A stretch of 64,000 bases of DNA from an uncultured Candidatus Poseidoniales archaeon (GCA_902593945.1 CACJKA010000006.1:1-64000), one strand, 5' to 3'. Shown: positions 36,990 to 46,713, counted from the first letter of the stretch. The notes: a model not told the origin generated them from the sequence alone. Numbers and translations: made by a program.

Positions 36990-38543
36990 ATGTTGCCTGA
37001 TTGGATGATTAATGCTCCAACTCCATTCAATTCAGTCTTGGTAGCAAATCGTGGTGAAATTGCAGTTAGAATACTAAAAGCAGCAAAAGAATCGGGCCTT
37101 AAAGGAATTGCTATTTACTCCGATCCCGATAAAAATTCATTACATGTTGAAATAGCCGATGACTCTGTTCATTTACCTGGAAAAAGTCTCTCTGAAACTT
37201 ATCTAAATATGGAATTAATAATATCTGCAGCAAAAGAATCGGGGGCTCAAGCCATACATCCAGGATATGGTTTCTTATCTGAAAGGGCTAATTTTGCTAA
37301 ATTAGTGAAAGATTCTGGATTAATATGGATAGGGCCATCCTCAGAAGCAATAGAAACTATGGGAGATAAGATATCTGCTCGCAGGAGAATGATTGAGTCT
37401 AATGTCCCTATTATTCCCGGTGAAGAGTTAGCAATTGAATCAGGATCAAATCCTCTTGGTGTTTTAGCAACATCTGCAGCTAGAGTAGGCTATCCGTTAT
37501 TGGTTAAGGCTAGTGCAGGTGGTGGAGGAAAGGGAATGAGAGCGGTTCACGAACCTAAGATGCTTAGGACTGAATATGAAGCAGCAGCACGTGAAGCCTC
37601 AGCAGCCTTCGGAGATGGTACTGTTTACGTTGAGAGACTATTGACAGGTTCAAGGCATGTTGAAATTCAAGTACTTTGTGATCAATATGGTAATTCAATA
37701 CATTTGAATGAAAGAGATTGTTCATTACAACGAAGACATCAGAAAGTAATCGAAGAAGCACCTTCTCCAGCAGTCACACCTGAAATTCGTAATAATATGG
37801 GTCAAGCTGCGATAAGGGCTGCCAAGGCTGTAAATTATGAAGGAGCTGGAACGGTCGAATTTCTTCTAACTTCTAAAGGCGAGTTTTTCTTTCTTGAAAT
37901 GAACACTCGATTACAGGTTGAACATCCAGTTACTGAATTAATTACTGGAATTGATTTAGTTCAGAAACAATTTGAAGTTGCTGCGGGTATTCCATTGAAT
38001 ATATCTCAAGATGAAATAGGAATTACAGGGCATTCGATTGAAGCCAGAATCTATGCTGAAGATGTAAGTAAAGGGTTCCTTCCGGCTATTGGAAAGCTAT
38101 CAATGTGGAGGCCACCAACAACTCCTGGTGTTAGAATGGATTCGGGATTTAGAGAAGGAGACGAAGTAACTATTGATTTCGATCCAATGTTAGCCAAATT
38201 AATTGTCCACGCCCCAACAAGGGAGGCAGCATTGAGAAGACTGGATACTGCATTATCAGAGTTTGTTGTTTTAGGCGTCACTACTAATGTTGGATTTTTA
38301 CGCGAGGTATCGAAAAGTGAAGCATTTTCAAATGGTCTTGTAACAACTGATTATCTTGATAACATATCTTTAGAAGAATTTAAGGAACCAGAAATTAGTG
38401 ATTCAATCTTAATTTCGATTGCAGCAGGAGCAAGCCGTTTTGGATTAGATCGTAATTTATTGTCTGTCAACTCAGAAATAATAGATGAGTATAGTGGGCA
38501 TTCAGGTGATCCATTCAAAACATTGACGAGGTCTTACCCTTAG
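36990..38543 (+). CDS. mccA: Biotin carboxylase subunit (MccA-type, without carrier domain)
   Basis: This is an ATP-grasp biotin carboxylase of 517 aa. The motifs FNSVLVANRGEIAVRI, HPGYGFLSERANFAKL, VKASAGGGGKGMR, ERDCSLQRRHQKVIEEAPSP and EMNTRLQVEHPVTE are all intact. The biotin-carrier domain that usually ends MccA is missing; it is the next gene. It carboxylates the biotin that then serves the carboxyltransferase encoded three genes upstream. A 13-nt gap follows the hydratase, with GGTGTGAG as RBS. Confidence 0.95.
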   Translation: MLPDWMINAPTPFNSVLVANRGEIAVRILKAAKESGLKGIAIYSDPDKNSLHVEIADDSVHLPGKSLSETYLNMELIISAAKESGAQAIHPGYGFLSERANFAKLVKDSGLIWIGPSSEAIETMGDKISARRRMIESNVPIIPGEELAIESGSNPLGVLATSAARVGYPLLVKASAGGGGKGMRAVHEPKMLRTEYEAAAREASAAFGDGTVYVERLLTGSRHVEIQVLCDQYGNSIHLNERDCSLQRRHQKVIEEAPSPAVTPEIRNNMGQAAIRAAKAVNYEGAGTVEFLLTSKGEFFFLEMNTRLQVEHPVTELITGIDLVQKQFEVAAGIPLNISQDEIGITGHSIEARIYAEDVSKGFLPAIGKLSMWRPPTTPGVRMDSGFREGDEVTIDFDPMLAKLIVHAPTREAALRRLDTALSEFVVLGVTTNVGFLREVSKSEAFSNGLVTTDYLDNISLEEFKEPEISDSILISIAAGASRFGLDRNLLSVNSEIIDEYSGHSGDPFKTLTRSYP

Positions 38544-38551
38544 GTGATTTT

Positions 38552-39052
38552 ATGGAATGGAGTATAGATAATTCTGGTCCTAGATACACAGTAAACTTCT
38601 CTGAAAAAGAGGGTTTACTTTCCCTTTCTAAATTGATTTCTAATGGTGACGAAATTAGTTTTCCTGAGATTTCATTGAGTAAAGATCAGCAATCGGGGAG
38701 AATTCTTGTAGAATTAGACGGAGTTAGAAGTTTCGCTCATGTTTCTCGCTGTGACGATGAATGGTGGATTCATTTCCAAGGAAGAATTTATGTTACTAAT
38801 ATGCACGAACCCGGAAGTAAAGACTCTACATTATCAGAAGGCAGTCTAAGTGCTCCGATGCCCGGTACAATTCTTGATGTAATGGTAAAGAAAGGCCAGA
38901 GAGTAAGAGAAGGCCAGACGTTATTGGTTATGGAAGCGATGAAGATGGAGCACCGTATTCAGGCACCAAGAGCCGGTGAAGTTACAGAAGTATACTTCCA
39001 GACAGGTGAAAGAGTAGATATGGGTGCAAATCTAGTTGAAATAAGCGATTAG
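38552..39052 (+). CDS. Biotin carboxyl carrier protein (free-standing)
   Basis: The 166-aa product ends in a biotinyl domain: SAPMPGTILDVMVKKGQ, then LVMEAMKMEHRIQAP with the biotinylated Lys near residue 130. The first 85 residues resemble the beta-rich BT linker domain seen between carboxylase and carrier in acyl-CoA carboxylases. The preceding biotin carboxylase lacks exactly these parts, so a fused MccA has been split here, or the components remain separate as in other archaeal acyl-CoA carboxylases. GGTGAT precedes the ATG. Confidence 0.93.
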   Translation: MEWSIDNSGPRYTVNFSEKEGLLSLSKLISNGDEISFPEISLSKDQQSGRILVELDGVRSFAHVSRCDDEWWIHFQGRIYVTNMHEPGSKDSTLSEGSLSAPMPGTILDVMVKKGQRVREGQTLLVMEAMKMEHRIQAPRAGEVTEVYFQTGERVDMGANLVEISD

Positions 39053-39126
39053 ACCAGTCTTATGCATTTATTCTACAATTATCACGCAGGGAGTGGGTTA
39101 ATTACATCCAAGGTCTTGGCATTATC

Positions 39127-39720
39127 ATGGGAGTAGAAACGACAATACTTGCTGCATTGATGGGTCTCAGCCTTGCATCTGCCTCAGGATTTAGAGTATT
39201 CTTGCCTCCATTTATCTTATCATTAGCAGTTAGGACAGATACTTTTGTTAATTTTGATTTATCAGGAACAGAGTTTGCTGCTTTTGATAGTAATGCAGCA
39301 GTTCTAATTCTTGGAATAGCATGCTTAGCAGAATTTGGAGCATATTATGTTCCTTGGTTAGACAATTTACTAGATACAATCGCTACTCCTGCAGCTGTAG
39401 TTTCAGGTGTTGGTATGACTTCCATGGCTTTAGTAGGGAGCGACCCAATAATTCAATGGTCTTTTGCAATAATTGCAGGAGGTGGCTCAGCAGGAATAAT
39501 TCAAGTAACTACAGTGGCAATTCGTGGTTTGTCATCCACCTTAACTCTAGGTTTTGGCAATTCATTTGTTGCATCTGGTGAGAATATAGCAAGTATTGTT
39601 CTTACTTTTGCAGCTTTAATCGCACCTCTAATTGCAGCAATCTTCGCAGTTCTATTAGTTGTTTTATTGATACGGCAATCAATTAAAGTTACAGCGGAGA
39701 AATCAACTCAAGGGGCTTAG
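39127..39720 (+). CDS. DUF4126 family membrane protein
   Basis: The 197-aa product has about five hydrophobic helices, Gly/Ala-rich, with the family-like start LAALMGLSLASASGFRVFLPPF and YYVPWLDNLLDTIATPAA. The family occurs across bacteria and archaea; its function is unknown. It follows a 74-nt gap with an AT-rich TTATGCATTTATTC tract as possible promoter. Its last 18 nt overlap the 3' end of the convergent serS. Confidence 0.8.
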   Translation: MGVETTILAALMGLSLASASGFRVFLPPFILSLAVRTDTFVNFDLSGTEFAAFDSNAAVLILGIACLAEFGAYYVPWLDNLLDTIATPAAVVSGVGMTSMALVGSDPIIQWSFAIIAGGGSAGIIQVTTVAIRGLSSTLTLGFGNSFVASGENIASIVLTFAALIAPLIAAIFAVLLVVLLIRQSIKVTAEKSTQGA

Positions 39721-40983
39721 GAATTCTTGATCCCCCATATATGATCTCAAAGCTTCTGGTATCATTATTCGACCATCCTCTGTTTGATATTGTTCAAGAA
39801 TTGCCACCAATGCTCTACTTGTGGCAACTGCAGTGGAATTTAGTGTATGAACAGCAGAGTTTCCTTCCGATGTCCTGTATCTCATACGAAGTCTATTTGC
39901 CTGATAGTCAGTACAATTAGAACAAGAAACCACTTCTTTGTATTCTCCAACACCCGGTAGCCATGCTTCAAGGTCATATTTCTTTGAAGCGACAGTCCCC
40001 ATGTCTCCAGTACAAATATTTACTACTCGGTAGTGTAAACCTAAACTATCCCATAATTCAGTTGCATTATTCAATAAATCTTCATGATGAGACCATGAGT
40101 CTTCTGGTTTACAAATTATTATTTGTTCTATTTTAGTAAACTGATGTACTCTCCATATCCCTCTATCTGAGAGCCCATGCGCTCCAACTTCTCTACGGAA
40201 ACATTGCGATACTCCGACAAGCTTTATTGGAAGCTCAGAAGGTTCGATAATTTCATCCATTCTCATAGCAGTTAATGGGTGTTCACTTGTGGCTATGAGA
40301 TAGAATTTATCTGGCTCAATACCATACATTACAGTTTCAAAATCCCCAAGATCTGTAACTCCCTCGTAAGCTTCTTTATTCATCATTAAAGGCGGTTGAA
40401 CGAGAGTATAATTTTTATTGATGAGAAAGTTTGTAGTGTAATTTTGTAGAGCCATTTCTAGTCTTGCTAAATCTCCTTGCATGAAATAGAATCTACTTCC
40501 AGTAATTTTTGCGGCCCTAGCTAAATCAACCCAACCATTGTTTTCAATAATTTCATTGTGATTTTTTGCCTCGAAACTAAAATCAATTTTCTCACCATGT
40601 AGGCTGTGTAGAGTATTCTTTTGCTCGTCTTCCCCTACTGGAACACTTTCGTGAAGAATATTTGGGACTCTCATTCTTATTGAATCTCTATTTTCTAGAA
40701 AATCATCCGCCATTTTTGATAATTCTTCAATCTTATCTCCTATGCTAGATACTTCAATCATTATTTTATTCACAGCCTCAGTATCTCCTGTTTTTTTTGC
40801 TGCGGCTATACCTCTTGCCGCTTCATTTCTTGATTTACGAAGTTGATCGACTTCATACCTCGCTTGCTTCCATTCATTATCTAGTCTAATTACTTCATCA
40901 ATGTTATCATGAGGAATTTTTCTTTTATCATGATCTTTTCGTAAAACCTCTGATTTTTCACGAAACATACTCATGTCTAGCAT
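39703..40983 (-). CDS. serS: Seryl-tRNA synthetase
   Basis: This class II synthetase charges tRNA-Ser. Start at 40983 gives the canonical MLDMSMFREK and 427 aa; the track adds 12 residues. An N-terminal coiled-coil arm (RLDNEWKQARYEVDQLRKSRNEA) is followed by the catalytic core: motif 2 VSQCFRREVGAHG and motif 3 STAVATSRALVAILEQYQ. It is the common SerRS type and not the rare methanogen form. The convergent 18-bp overlap with the DUF4126 gene is noteworthy but common in compact genomes. Confidence 0.97.
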   Translation of the reverse strand: MLDMSMFREKSEVLRKDHDKRKIPHDNIDEVIRLDNEWKQARYEVDQLRKSRNEAARGIAAAKKTGDTEAVNKIMIEVSSIGDKIEELSKMADDFLENRDSIRMRVPNILHESVPVGEDEQKNTLHSLHGEKIDFSFEAKNHNEIIENNGWVDLARAAKITGSRFYFMQGDLARLEMALQNYTTNFLINKNYTLVQPPLMMNKEAYEGVTDLGDFETVMYGIEPDKFYLIATSEHPLTAMRMDEIIEPSELPIKLVGVSQCFRREVGAHGLSDRGIWRVHQFTKIEQIIICKPEDSWSHHEDLLNNATELWDSLGLHYRVVNICTGDMGTVASKKYDLEAWLPGVGEYKEVVSCSNCTDYQANRLRMRYRTSEGNSAVHTLNSTAVATSRALVAILEQYQTEDGRIMIPEALRSYMGDQEFLSPLS

Positions 40984-41037
40984 AACTATCAACTCTAGGA
41001 GTGACCAATCTTCTTTCAATGAATCGGGCTTTTAGGT

Positions 41038-42138
41038 TCAGAAGAGGCTAATTTGTTGAATTAAATCAGATGGGCCATATACTATCAATCCAGTAATAAA
41101 ATAACCCAAAATTGCTCCACCATTAAGCAAAGGTAACCCTGCTTGTGGCTTCCCTTTCGCTACTTGGGTCATCAATCCTAAGTAACCCATTAATCCTCCT
41201 AATAAAGTCCCTATTCCAACCATCAAAGGATCTAAATGAAGCCATCCAAAGAATGAAGTTAGAGGTAAAGAACCTAAAACCGGACCAGTTTGTGGTAAGA
41301 AAGTGATGGTGGATATAATCAACATACCTGGGAAAATAACATCTCCGAGACCCATAAATAACGCATCTCTACCCGTTTTCTCTACTTTTATGGCCCCAAT
41401 TTTAGGGTCTTCCCAATCTTCTTGTGATGGTCTCTGAATTGTTTTTTCCATTACTCCTTCCTTCTCGTCTAAAAATGAATAACCTTTTTCTTTGGGAGCA
41501 ACTAATAATATTGGTAACTTCAGATCTATCATTGTGTCTGCTAATTCTAACATATGTTTACTTCCATTAACTGCCCAATGGTCATAAATTGCAGCGATAA
41601 TCATGAAGATGATAATTAATGTAGGGACAAAACTAATTCCAATCATTGTGATAACTCCAGCCCCAACTAGTATTCCTACAAGATTTACGATATACCATTC
41701 AGGGTATCTCCATAGAGTTATCATGAGTAATAGATCCAACCACAATGCAATAAAAAATGCATTTTCTTGAGTACTCATAAAAATTTCCATTGCCAATGCG
41801 ATATATGGATATGCTGTATATGTTAAGGAAAAATAAAGTGAGAACATAATAAATCCTTTAATGAAAAACTCAAGATTCTTTCTAGCAAGCCATATTATGA
41901 CGAAAGTAAAAATTCCGATTAAAACCAATTCCAGTAGTATATAGCTTGTTTGTGTCGTGCCTTCTTCTCCAAATGCTCGAGCCTCAGAAAAATTCCAAAC
42001 AGGTTGAATTGAAACTCCTAGAAATATAGTTGTTACAAACATTCCAGCCATGCTTGTCATTGATTTCCACTGATCTTTTATGGCCTCTATCGTCTCGTTC
42101 ACTTTCACTCCCCTGCCCCCACGAAGTTCAAAGACCAT
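41038..42138 (-). CDS. Presenilin-like intramembrane aspartyl protease (A22 family)
   Basis: This multipass protein has about nine helices. The three hallmarks of presenilin/SPP enzymes are visible in order: YD in AAIYDHWAV (about residue 184), GLGD in FMGLGDVIFPG (about 263) and the PAL-like QAGLPLLNGG (about 331). A cytosolic loop of some 60 charged residues separates the first two. These enzymes cut membrane helices of other proteins. The frame starts at ATG 42138, but GTG 42102 with AGGGGAG upstream is a credible later start and would leave room for the divergent folC promoter. Its stop is 54 nt from the serS start; same strand. Confidence 0.88.
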   Translation of the reverse strand: MVFELRGGRGVKVNETIEAIKDQWKSMTSMAGMFVTTIFLGVSIQPVWNFSEARAFGEEGTTQTSYILLELVLIGIFTFVIIWLARKNLEFFIKGFIMFSLYFSLTYTAYPYIALAMEIFMSTQENAFFIALWLDLLLMITLWRYPEWYIVNLVGILVGAGVITMIGISFVPTLIIIFMIIAAIYDHWAVNGSKHMLELADTMIDLKLPILLVAPKEKGYSFLDEKEGVMEKTIQRPSQEDWEDPKIGAIKVEKTGRDALFMGLGDVIFPGMLIISTITFLPQTGPVLGSLPLTSFFGWLHLDPLMVGIGTLLGGLMGYLGLMTQVAKGKPQAGLPLLNGGAILGYFITGLIVYGPSDLIQQISLF

Positions 42139-42173
42139 ATCACTTTGACTAATACAAGTGTGTAGTTGAACTA

Positions 42174-43406
42174 GTGGGTGATTATCTTTTGAGCGTTAGA
42201 AAATGGCTAGAAAATACGAAAGATTCTGGTGTTAAATTAGGTCTTGAGAATTGTGAAGTCTTGTTGGAAAGATTGGGAAATCCTCATCTTGATTTCCCCT
42301 CAATTCATGTTGCCGGGACAAACGGTAAGGGTTCACTATGCGTTCAACTTTCTGCAGTTGCAAGAGAAAATAATTTGAAAGTAGGATTATTTACTTCTCC
42401 TCATTTGATAACAATTGAAGAAAGAATTAGAATAAATGGGATTCCAATTTCTCCTCAAGATTTTGATATCTTTTTGAATAAGGTACGTGAAGCCTCATTA
42501 ATTGCTCCAGTTTGTAAACCAACTTTTTTTGAAGTTACATTTTTGCTTGCCATGGTAGTTTTTAGTGAGAATAAGATTGACAGAGCTATTATTGAGACTG
42601 GTTTGGGAGGTAGACTAGATTCTACCAGATTGGTTGATGCTGATCTTTGTGTGATAACCACCATCTCAAAGGATCATACTGAGTTTTTAGGAGAAACCTT
42701 GGAAAAAATTGCTTTCGAAAAAGCGGGTATTCATCGTCCAGGGGTGCCTCTACTCTTATTGAAAAATGAGAATTTATCTTCTTCTGTATTGACAGTAATT
42801 TCCGATAAAGTTGGTGAAGATCTTTGGTTATTTGAAGAAAATAAAGAATTGTCGAATTGGCAGAATTGGAATATAATGGCAAGAAAAATTGCACAATTTT
42901 TCAAATGGGAAGAATCAGAAATTAATTGTAAATGGCCGGGGCGCTCCCCTGGATATGGTTCATCCTGGTTTGATTTCCCTCTGAAGATATGTGCTGCTCA
43001 CAACAAAGAAGGCTTTGAGTCCGAACTTAATTCAATCAAAAAACCGAGTGTTTTTGTTATCGGAGTAACAGAAAAAGCAGATATCAACGATACATTAACT
43101 CCATTTCTACAAGAGAATCTTCATCAATCCATTTTTCATCATTTGATATTTACTGAACCTCTTTCTGGAAGAAATAATTCTGTAAGTGCAGAGCAATTAG
43201 AAAATATAATTTGTAGCCATAGAGAAACCTCTCGTGATATAATTAAGAATCCAGTTAACGCGATTGAAGAAGCATCAAAAATTTGTGAAATCGATAGTGT
43301 CGAGTTGGTCCTGATAGGTAGTGTTTATCTTGTTGGAGATATTCTAAATTATATTATTTCTAGAGATAATCTGAATTTTTGGGAAGAACTCCGCGTTCAC
43401 CGATAA
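42174..43406 (+). CDS. folC: Folylpolyglutamate synthase / dihydrofolate synthase family protein
   Basis: This Mur-ligase-fold enzyme adds glutamate to folates (or to dihydropteroate). The ATP-binding loop VAGTNGKGS is followed by KVGLFTSPHL, with ERIRINGIPI and DRAIIETGLGGRLDSTR. The GTG start at 42174 gives MGDYLLSVRKWLENT, which aligns with the family's usual beginning, so the start is probably right. The 410-aa length is normal, though the C-terminal domain is divergent. It is divergent from the presenilin gene across only 35 nt. Confidence 0.93.
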   Translation: MGDYLLSVRKWLENTKDSGVKLGLENCEVLLERLGNPHLDFPSIHVAGTNGKGSLCVQLSAVARENNLKVGLFTSPHLITIEERIRINGIPISPQDFDIFLNKVREASLIAPVCKPTFFEVTFLLAMVVFSENKIDRAIIETGLGGRLDSTRLVDADLCVITTISKDHTEFLGETLEKIAFEKAGIHRPGVPLLLLKNENLSSSVLTVISDKVGEDLWLFEENKELSNWQNWNIMARKIAQFFKWEESEINCKWPGRSPGYGSSWFDFPLKICAAHNKEGFESELNSIKKPSVFVIGVTEKADINDTLTPFLQENLHQSIFHHLIFTEPLSGRNNSVSAEQLENIICSHRETSRDIIKNPVNAIEEASKICEIDSVELVLIGSVYLVGDILNYIISRDNLNFWEELRVHR

Positions 43407-43439
43407 TCAAAAAGGATGACCTATGTCGATGGCTCGTAG

Positions 43440-43748
43440 ATGACCAATAAGCCGGATGAGAAAAATGAAATTAGAGTAGTCTTGGAACCACAAGACAGTA
43501 CTTCGAAATATATCTTAGTAGCTCTTATTCTTGTTCTTTCTGGCTTGCTATTCGCTATTCTAGCGGGTGGCGGTGCAGAAAAATTACTATCATCAAATGA
43601 TGATACTATCGGAAACTGTGGTGATGGTTTAGATAATGACAATGGAGGAAAAGCCGATAGAGATGATCCTGATTGTTATGCCAACCCTACTTCTTTAGAT
43701 GGTTATGACCCTAATCGTACAGAGGCGAATAGGGATAATGACTTATGA
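43440..43748 (+). CDS. Small single-pass membrane protein with Asp/Asn-rich outer loop
   Basis: The 102-aa product has a short charged N-terminus, one helix (YILVALILVLSGLLFAILAGGG, about 26-47) and an Asp-rich exterior, GNCGDGLDNDNGGKADRDDPDC. The two Cys could form a disulfide around a calcium-binding-like loop, as in Myxo_disulf-type repeats (CGDGxDNDxDGxxDxxDxxC). It lies 33 nt after folC and overlaps nothing. Function unknown. Confidence 0.75.
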   Translation: MTNKPDEKNEIRVVLEPQDSTSKYILVALILVLSGLLFAILAGGGAEKLLSSNDDTIGNCGDGLDNDNGGKADRDDPDCYANPTSLDGYDPNRTEANRDNDL

Positions 43749-43770
43749 TAGATATTCAGGAGATATTCAT

Positions 43771-44208
43771 ATGAGCGACAAATGGGATAAAAGATTTCTA
43801 GAATTAGCGAAACATATCTCTGACTGGTCAAAAGACCCCTCTACCAAAGTAGGTTGTATTGTTGTAGGCGAAGATCGTGAAATTAGGTCTACAGGATTCA
43901 ATGGTTTCCCTAGAGGTATAGAAGATAAAATCGAGAGATTAGAAGATCGCGAACAGAAGTATCCTATGATTTGTCACGCTGAAGAGAATGCTATAATGCA
44001 CGCTGCAAGAATTGGCATTTCATTGAAAGGTACTATGGCGTATGTAACTTGGCCGCCTTGTTCTAGATGTACTAGGTCTCTTATTCAAGCAGGAGTAAGA
44101 GAGGTTATTTATCCTAAAGATCTAGAGATTCCAGAAAGATGGCAAAAAGATTTTGATATTGCATCCGGCATGATGCATGAAGCTGGAATAATCGTTAGAA
44201 CTGCATAA
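43771..44208 (+). CDS. dCMP/cytidine deaminase family protein
   Basis: ATG 43771, behind GGAGAT, gives MSDKWDKRFLELAKHI and 145 aa, the standard start for deoxycytidylate deaminases (ComEB type). The zinc site is complete: CHAEENAIMHAA (Zn ligand His plus catalytic Glu) and PPCSRCTRSLIQAG. It converts dCMP to dUMP for thymidylate synthesis. The track start at 43699 lies inside the previous gene. It ends 8 nt from the convergent TPM gene. Confidence 0.93.
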   Translation: MSDKWDKRFLELAKHISDWSKDPSTKVGCIVVGEDREIRSTGFNGFPRGIEDKIERLEDREQKYPMICHAEENAIMHAARIGISLKGTMAYVTWPPCSRCTRSLIQAGVREVIYPKDLEIPERWQKDFDIASGMMHEAGIIVRTA

Positions 44209-44216
44209 TTCAGAGA

Positions 44217-46076
44217 TTAGAAGTCTCCACCGCCGCCACCGCCGCCACCGCTGCCACCGCTGTCAAATCCACCGCCGCCGCCACCGCCGCCGCCACCGCC
44301 ACTACTACTACTACTCGCTCTTTCAGAACGGGTACTTCCTGAACTGGATCTGAAACTTCCTCTTCTACTACTCATGACCCTGTAACTCCAATTGTAATGA
44401 TCGTAATGATCCATTTGATGAGTATCTCCCATAGTTGTAAAAGATTTTGAGTTCATAATTGGTATTCCTAGAATTAGGCTCATTTCCTTTTTCATATTTC
44501 CCGCACCTTGATTAGTTATATCGAAGACTAAATTGATGGCAGCAAAAACAGGCATTGCAACAAAAGGGCCTAAGATTGCTAAAACAAAAATAGAACCTCC
44601 AATACCAATAAAGAAATTACCAAATGTTATTTTTGATGCTTCCATTCCCCAATAAGATTCGTCATATCCTATTAATAAAGTTACAATTATGGGTATAGTA
44701 AGTATCAATAAAATTACAGAAAAATAGTCTGATATGTTAGTTCTTAGTTGGTATACTTCATTTATCATTCTCAATTCATTATCATATTTCTCTAGACTGA
44801 TTTCCTTATCTACTTGCATTAAAACATCGTCTAATTGTCTAAAGGATTTAATTTCAGAATCACTAATCCCACTAAATTTTCCATTCCAGTTTTTTCTTAT
44901 TGATGAGTTTCCTGCAAGATTACCCATTATTGCTCTATTAATTAGGGCTATATTTTCAAATGCCATGTCTTTTTTCTTTCGAAACTTAATCTTTTTAGGA
45001 ATTGTCCTAGCAAATATACCAATAGATAATAAAATGAATAATGGCAATAATAAAATTATGTATAGATTAATTTCTATCCATTCCTCCATATTGAAGCCAT
45101 CATCGAGAATTGCTTTTTCAGAGTAATCTACAATCTCATGCAATAAAAAATCATCAACTTCTCCTCCACCCCATTCTAATTCTTCGTAAATTTCCCATTC
45201 TTTATCGTACATGTAATTTATCCAATCACTATTATATTCTGCTCCCATTCTAGTATAAACTTCCCAGTAAGTTCCCCATGCCGATTCATCATTCGTGATT
45301 AACCATAAAATATCGCATTCATCCAAATCATAATTCTGAAAAGCTCCATATGCATATTCATATGGGCCAATAAAAGAGGCATTTTTTCCGCTTAACCCGT
45401 CTATGGTAATAATCAAGATAGAGCAGTTTGTATTCTTTTCAATATCATTTATCCTCAAATTAATATCGATTTCATCCACATCAACAATTAATCCGGCTTC
45501 ATCAATAATCCAGTTAGGTGATGAATCATCAGCAATTTTATTCCATTCAGGATATGTAATCTCTCCTTGGATAACAATTTCTTCCATTCCTTCAACTGCA
45601 GCAAGTAAACCCTCGTACCATCTATCCTCGCTAAGATACGGTCTCACTCCGTAATCAAAGACCTCTTGGACGTACGAATCCCAACCTTCGTTAGAATACC
45701 CACTTCCTAACTCAGTCCAAAATTGTCTGTCTTGTTCTGACATGAATATCAGTATCGCTTTATTCTGATTTTTGTCATCATTTATTCCGTATTCATCGAA
45801 TGCAAATCTAGCATAATCCCATTTTTCCCAACCATCTGCATTATGTTCTTCATAACTTTCTATTGTTAGAACTACAATCGGTTTTCCTGTTTCAAGATAT
45901 ATCTCATTGGATTTGTTATTCAGTATATTAAACTCAGAATCTGACAAAACCTCTGCTGAATCAATAACCCAGACTCCTTCTTCTTCAGGAGGAGGAGGGA
46001 CGTCTGCTGCTTGAACATTAATAGATAAAAAAATACTAATTAATAGTGCAATGACAATTAGCCTGAGTTTCTTCAT
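44217..46076 (-). CDS. TPM-domain (YgcG-like) membrane protein with poly-glycine tail
   Basis: Start at 46076 gives a signal peptide (LIVIALLISIFLSINVQA). Two TPM-like domains follow: VWVIDSAEVLSDSEFNILNN with PIVVLTIESY, and a second, WIIDEAGLIVDVDEI with CSILIITIDG. Membrane helices near residues 340-360 and two more near 455-520 follow. The C-terminus is Ser-rich then almost pure Gly (SGGGGG runs). Fused TPM-membrane-Gly-rich architecture is typical of YgcG-type proteins, whose role is unclear; some TPM domains are phosphatases or photosystem II assembly factors. It is last in a minus-strand run lhr-UPF0200-TPM. Confidence 0.87.
   Translation of the reverse strand: MKKLRLIVIALLISIFLSINVQAADVPPPPEEEGVWVIDSAEVLSDSEFNILNNKSNEIYLETGKPIVVLTIESYEEHNADGWEKWDYARFAFDEYGINDDKNQNKAILIFMSEQDRQFWTELGSGYSNEGWDSYVQEVFDYGVRPYLSEDRWYEGLLAAVEGMEEIVIQGEITYPEWNKIADDSSPNWIIDEAGLIVDVDEIDINLRINDIEKNTNCSILIITIDGLSGKNASFIGPYEYAYGAFQNYDLDECDILWLITNDESAWGTYWEVYTRMGAEYNSDWINYMYDKEWEIYEELEWGGGEVDDFLLHEIVDYSEKAILDDGFNMEEWIEINLYIILLLPLFILLSIGIFARTIPKKIKFRKKKDMAFENIALINRAIMGNLAGNSSIRKNWNGKFSGISDSEIKSFRQLDDVLMQVDKEISLEKYDNELRMINEVYQLRTNISDYFSVILLILTIPIIVTLLIGYDESYWGMEASKITFGNFFIGIGGSIFVLAILGPFVAMPVFAAINLVFDITNQGAGNMKKEMSLILGIPIMNSKSFTTMGDTHQMDHYDHYNWSYRVMSSRRGSFRSSSGSTRSERASSSSSGGGGGGGGGGGFDSGGSGGGGGGGGDF
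44223..44310 (-). repeat. GGN-triplet low-complexity tract coding poly-glycine
   Basis: On the plus strand CCGCCGCCACC-type triplets run almost uninterrupted, followed by five ACT triplets. They encode the Gly and Ser tail of the TPM protein. Its GC content is far above the surroundings, and it is prone to length change by slippage. Confidence 0.85.
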
Positions 46077-46128
46077 ATCAAAGCCAATAATACTCAACTC
46101 ATAAACTATTTTCCGTCATTAAAATTAC

Positions 46129-46671
46129 TTATTCGATTTTCTGAAAGAATTCTTCCAAGTCACCAATTAATTCCTCTTCCGTACCATCATTTAGAATTAC
46201 TATATCTGCTAATTCTGCAGTTGCGTTTAGAGCCTGCCCTGCATCATCTTTAGCTACAGCCTCTGCCTTTTCTTGCTCCATAAAAGTCTCTTTGTCTAAG
46301 GGATCACCAGCTCTTGCCCGACTTTGCAGTCTCTCCCATCTTGTTTCTGTATTTGCTCTAATTTCTATTAAGATAAAATCATCTCTTTTCCTCAAAGCCT
46401 CAACTTCTCCTGGGGTCCTAATTGAATCAACAACGGCATCCTTTCCATCCAGAATGTCTAGCAACATTTCTGCTAATATTCCAGCGCCACCCTTTCTTCT
46501 AAGTTCTCTCCCTCCTTCAATCAAAGCGTCTCTTGTAGGCTCAATATTTTGTTCCGCAAGCCATGCTCTAATTGAATCAGAACAAGAAGAAGTTTCCAAT
46601 CCTTTATTTGAAAACCAGTTGACAACCGTCGACTTTCCGGACGCATTTCTTCCAGTTAAACCAATGAGCAT
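46129..46671 (-). CDS. UPF0200 family P-loop ATPase/kinase-like protein
   Basis: The 180-aa product has a Walker A GLTGRNASGKST at the N-terminus, SDSIRAWLAEQNIEPTRD, GGRELRRKGG and VVDSIRTPGEVEALR, then a C-terminal NDGTEEELIGDLEEFF. This order matches the archaeal UPF0200 proteins, relatives of dephospho-CoA kinase and adenylate kinase with unassigned substrate. It lies 42 nt downstream of the Lhr gene. A nucleotide- or CoA-related kinase is plausible, but the substrate is not known. Confidence 0.88.
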   Translation of the reverse strand: MLIGLTGRNASGKSTVVNWFSNKGLETSSCSDSIRAWLAEQNIEPTRDALIEGGRELRRKGGAGILAEMLLDILDGKDAVVDSIRTPGEVEALRKRDDFILIEIRANTETRWERLQSRARAGDPLDKETFMEQEKAEAVAKDDAGQALNATAELADIVILNDGTEEELIGDLEEFFQKIE

Positions 46672-46713
46672 GTGAGCACGCTGTGAAAGGATGGAAATAG
46701 TGATTGCCTTCTC

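Noticed and set aside
44223-44310. Triplet run as a non-coding satellite repeat
   Set aside because: It lies in frame inside the TPM gene and encodes the Gly tail common in YgcG-like proteins.
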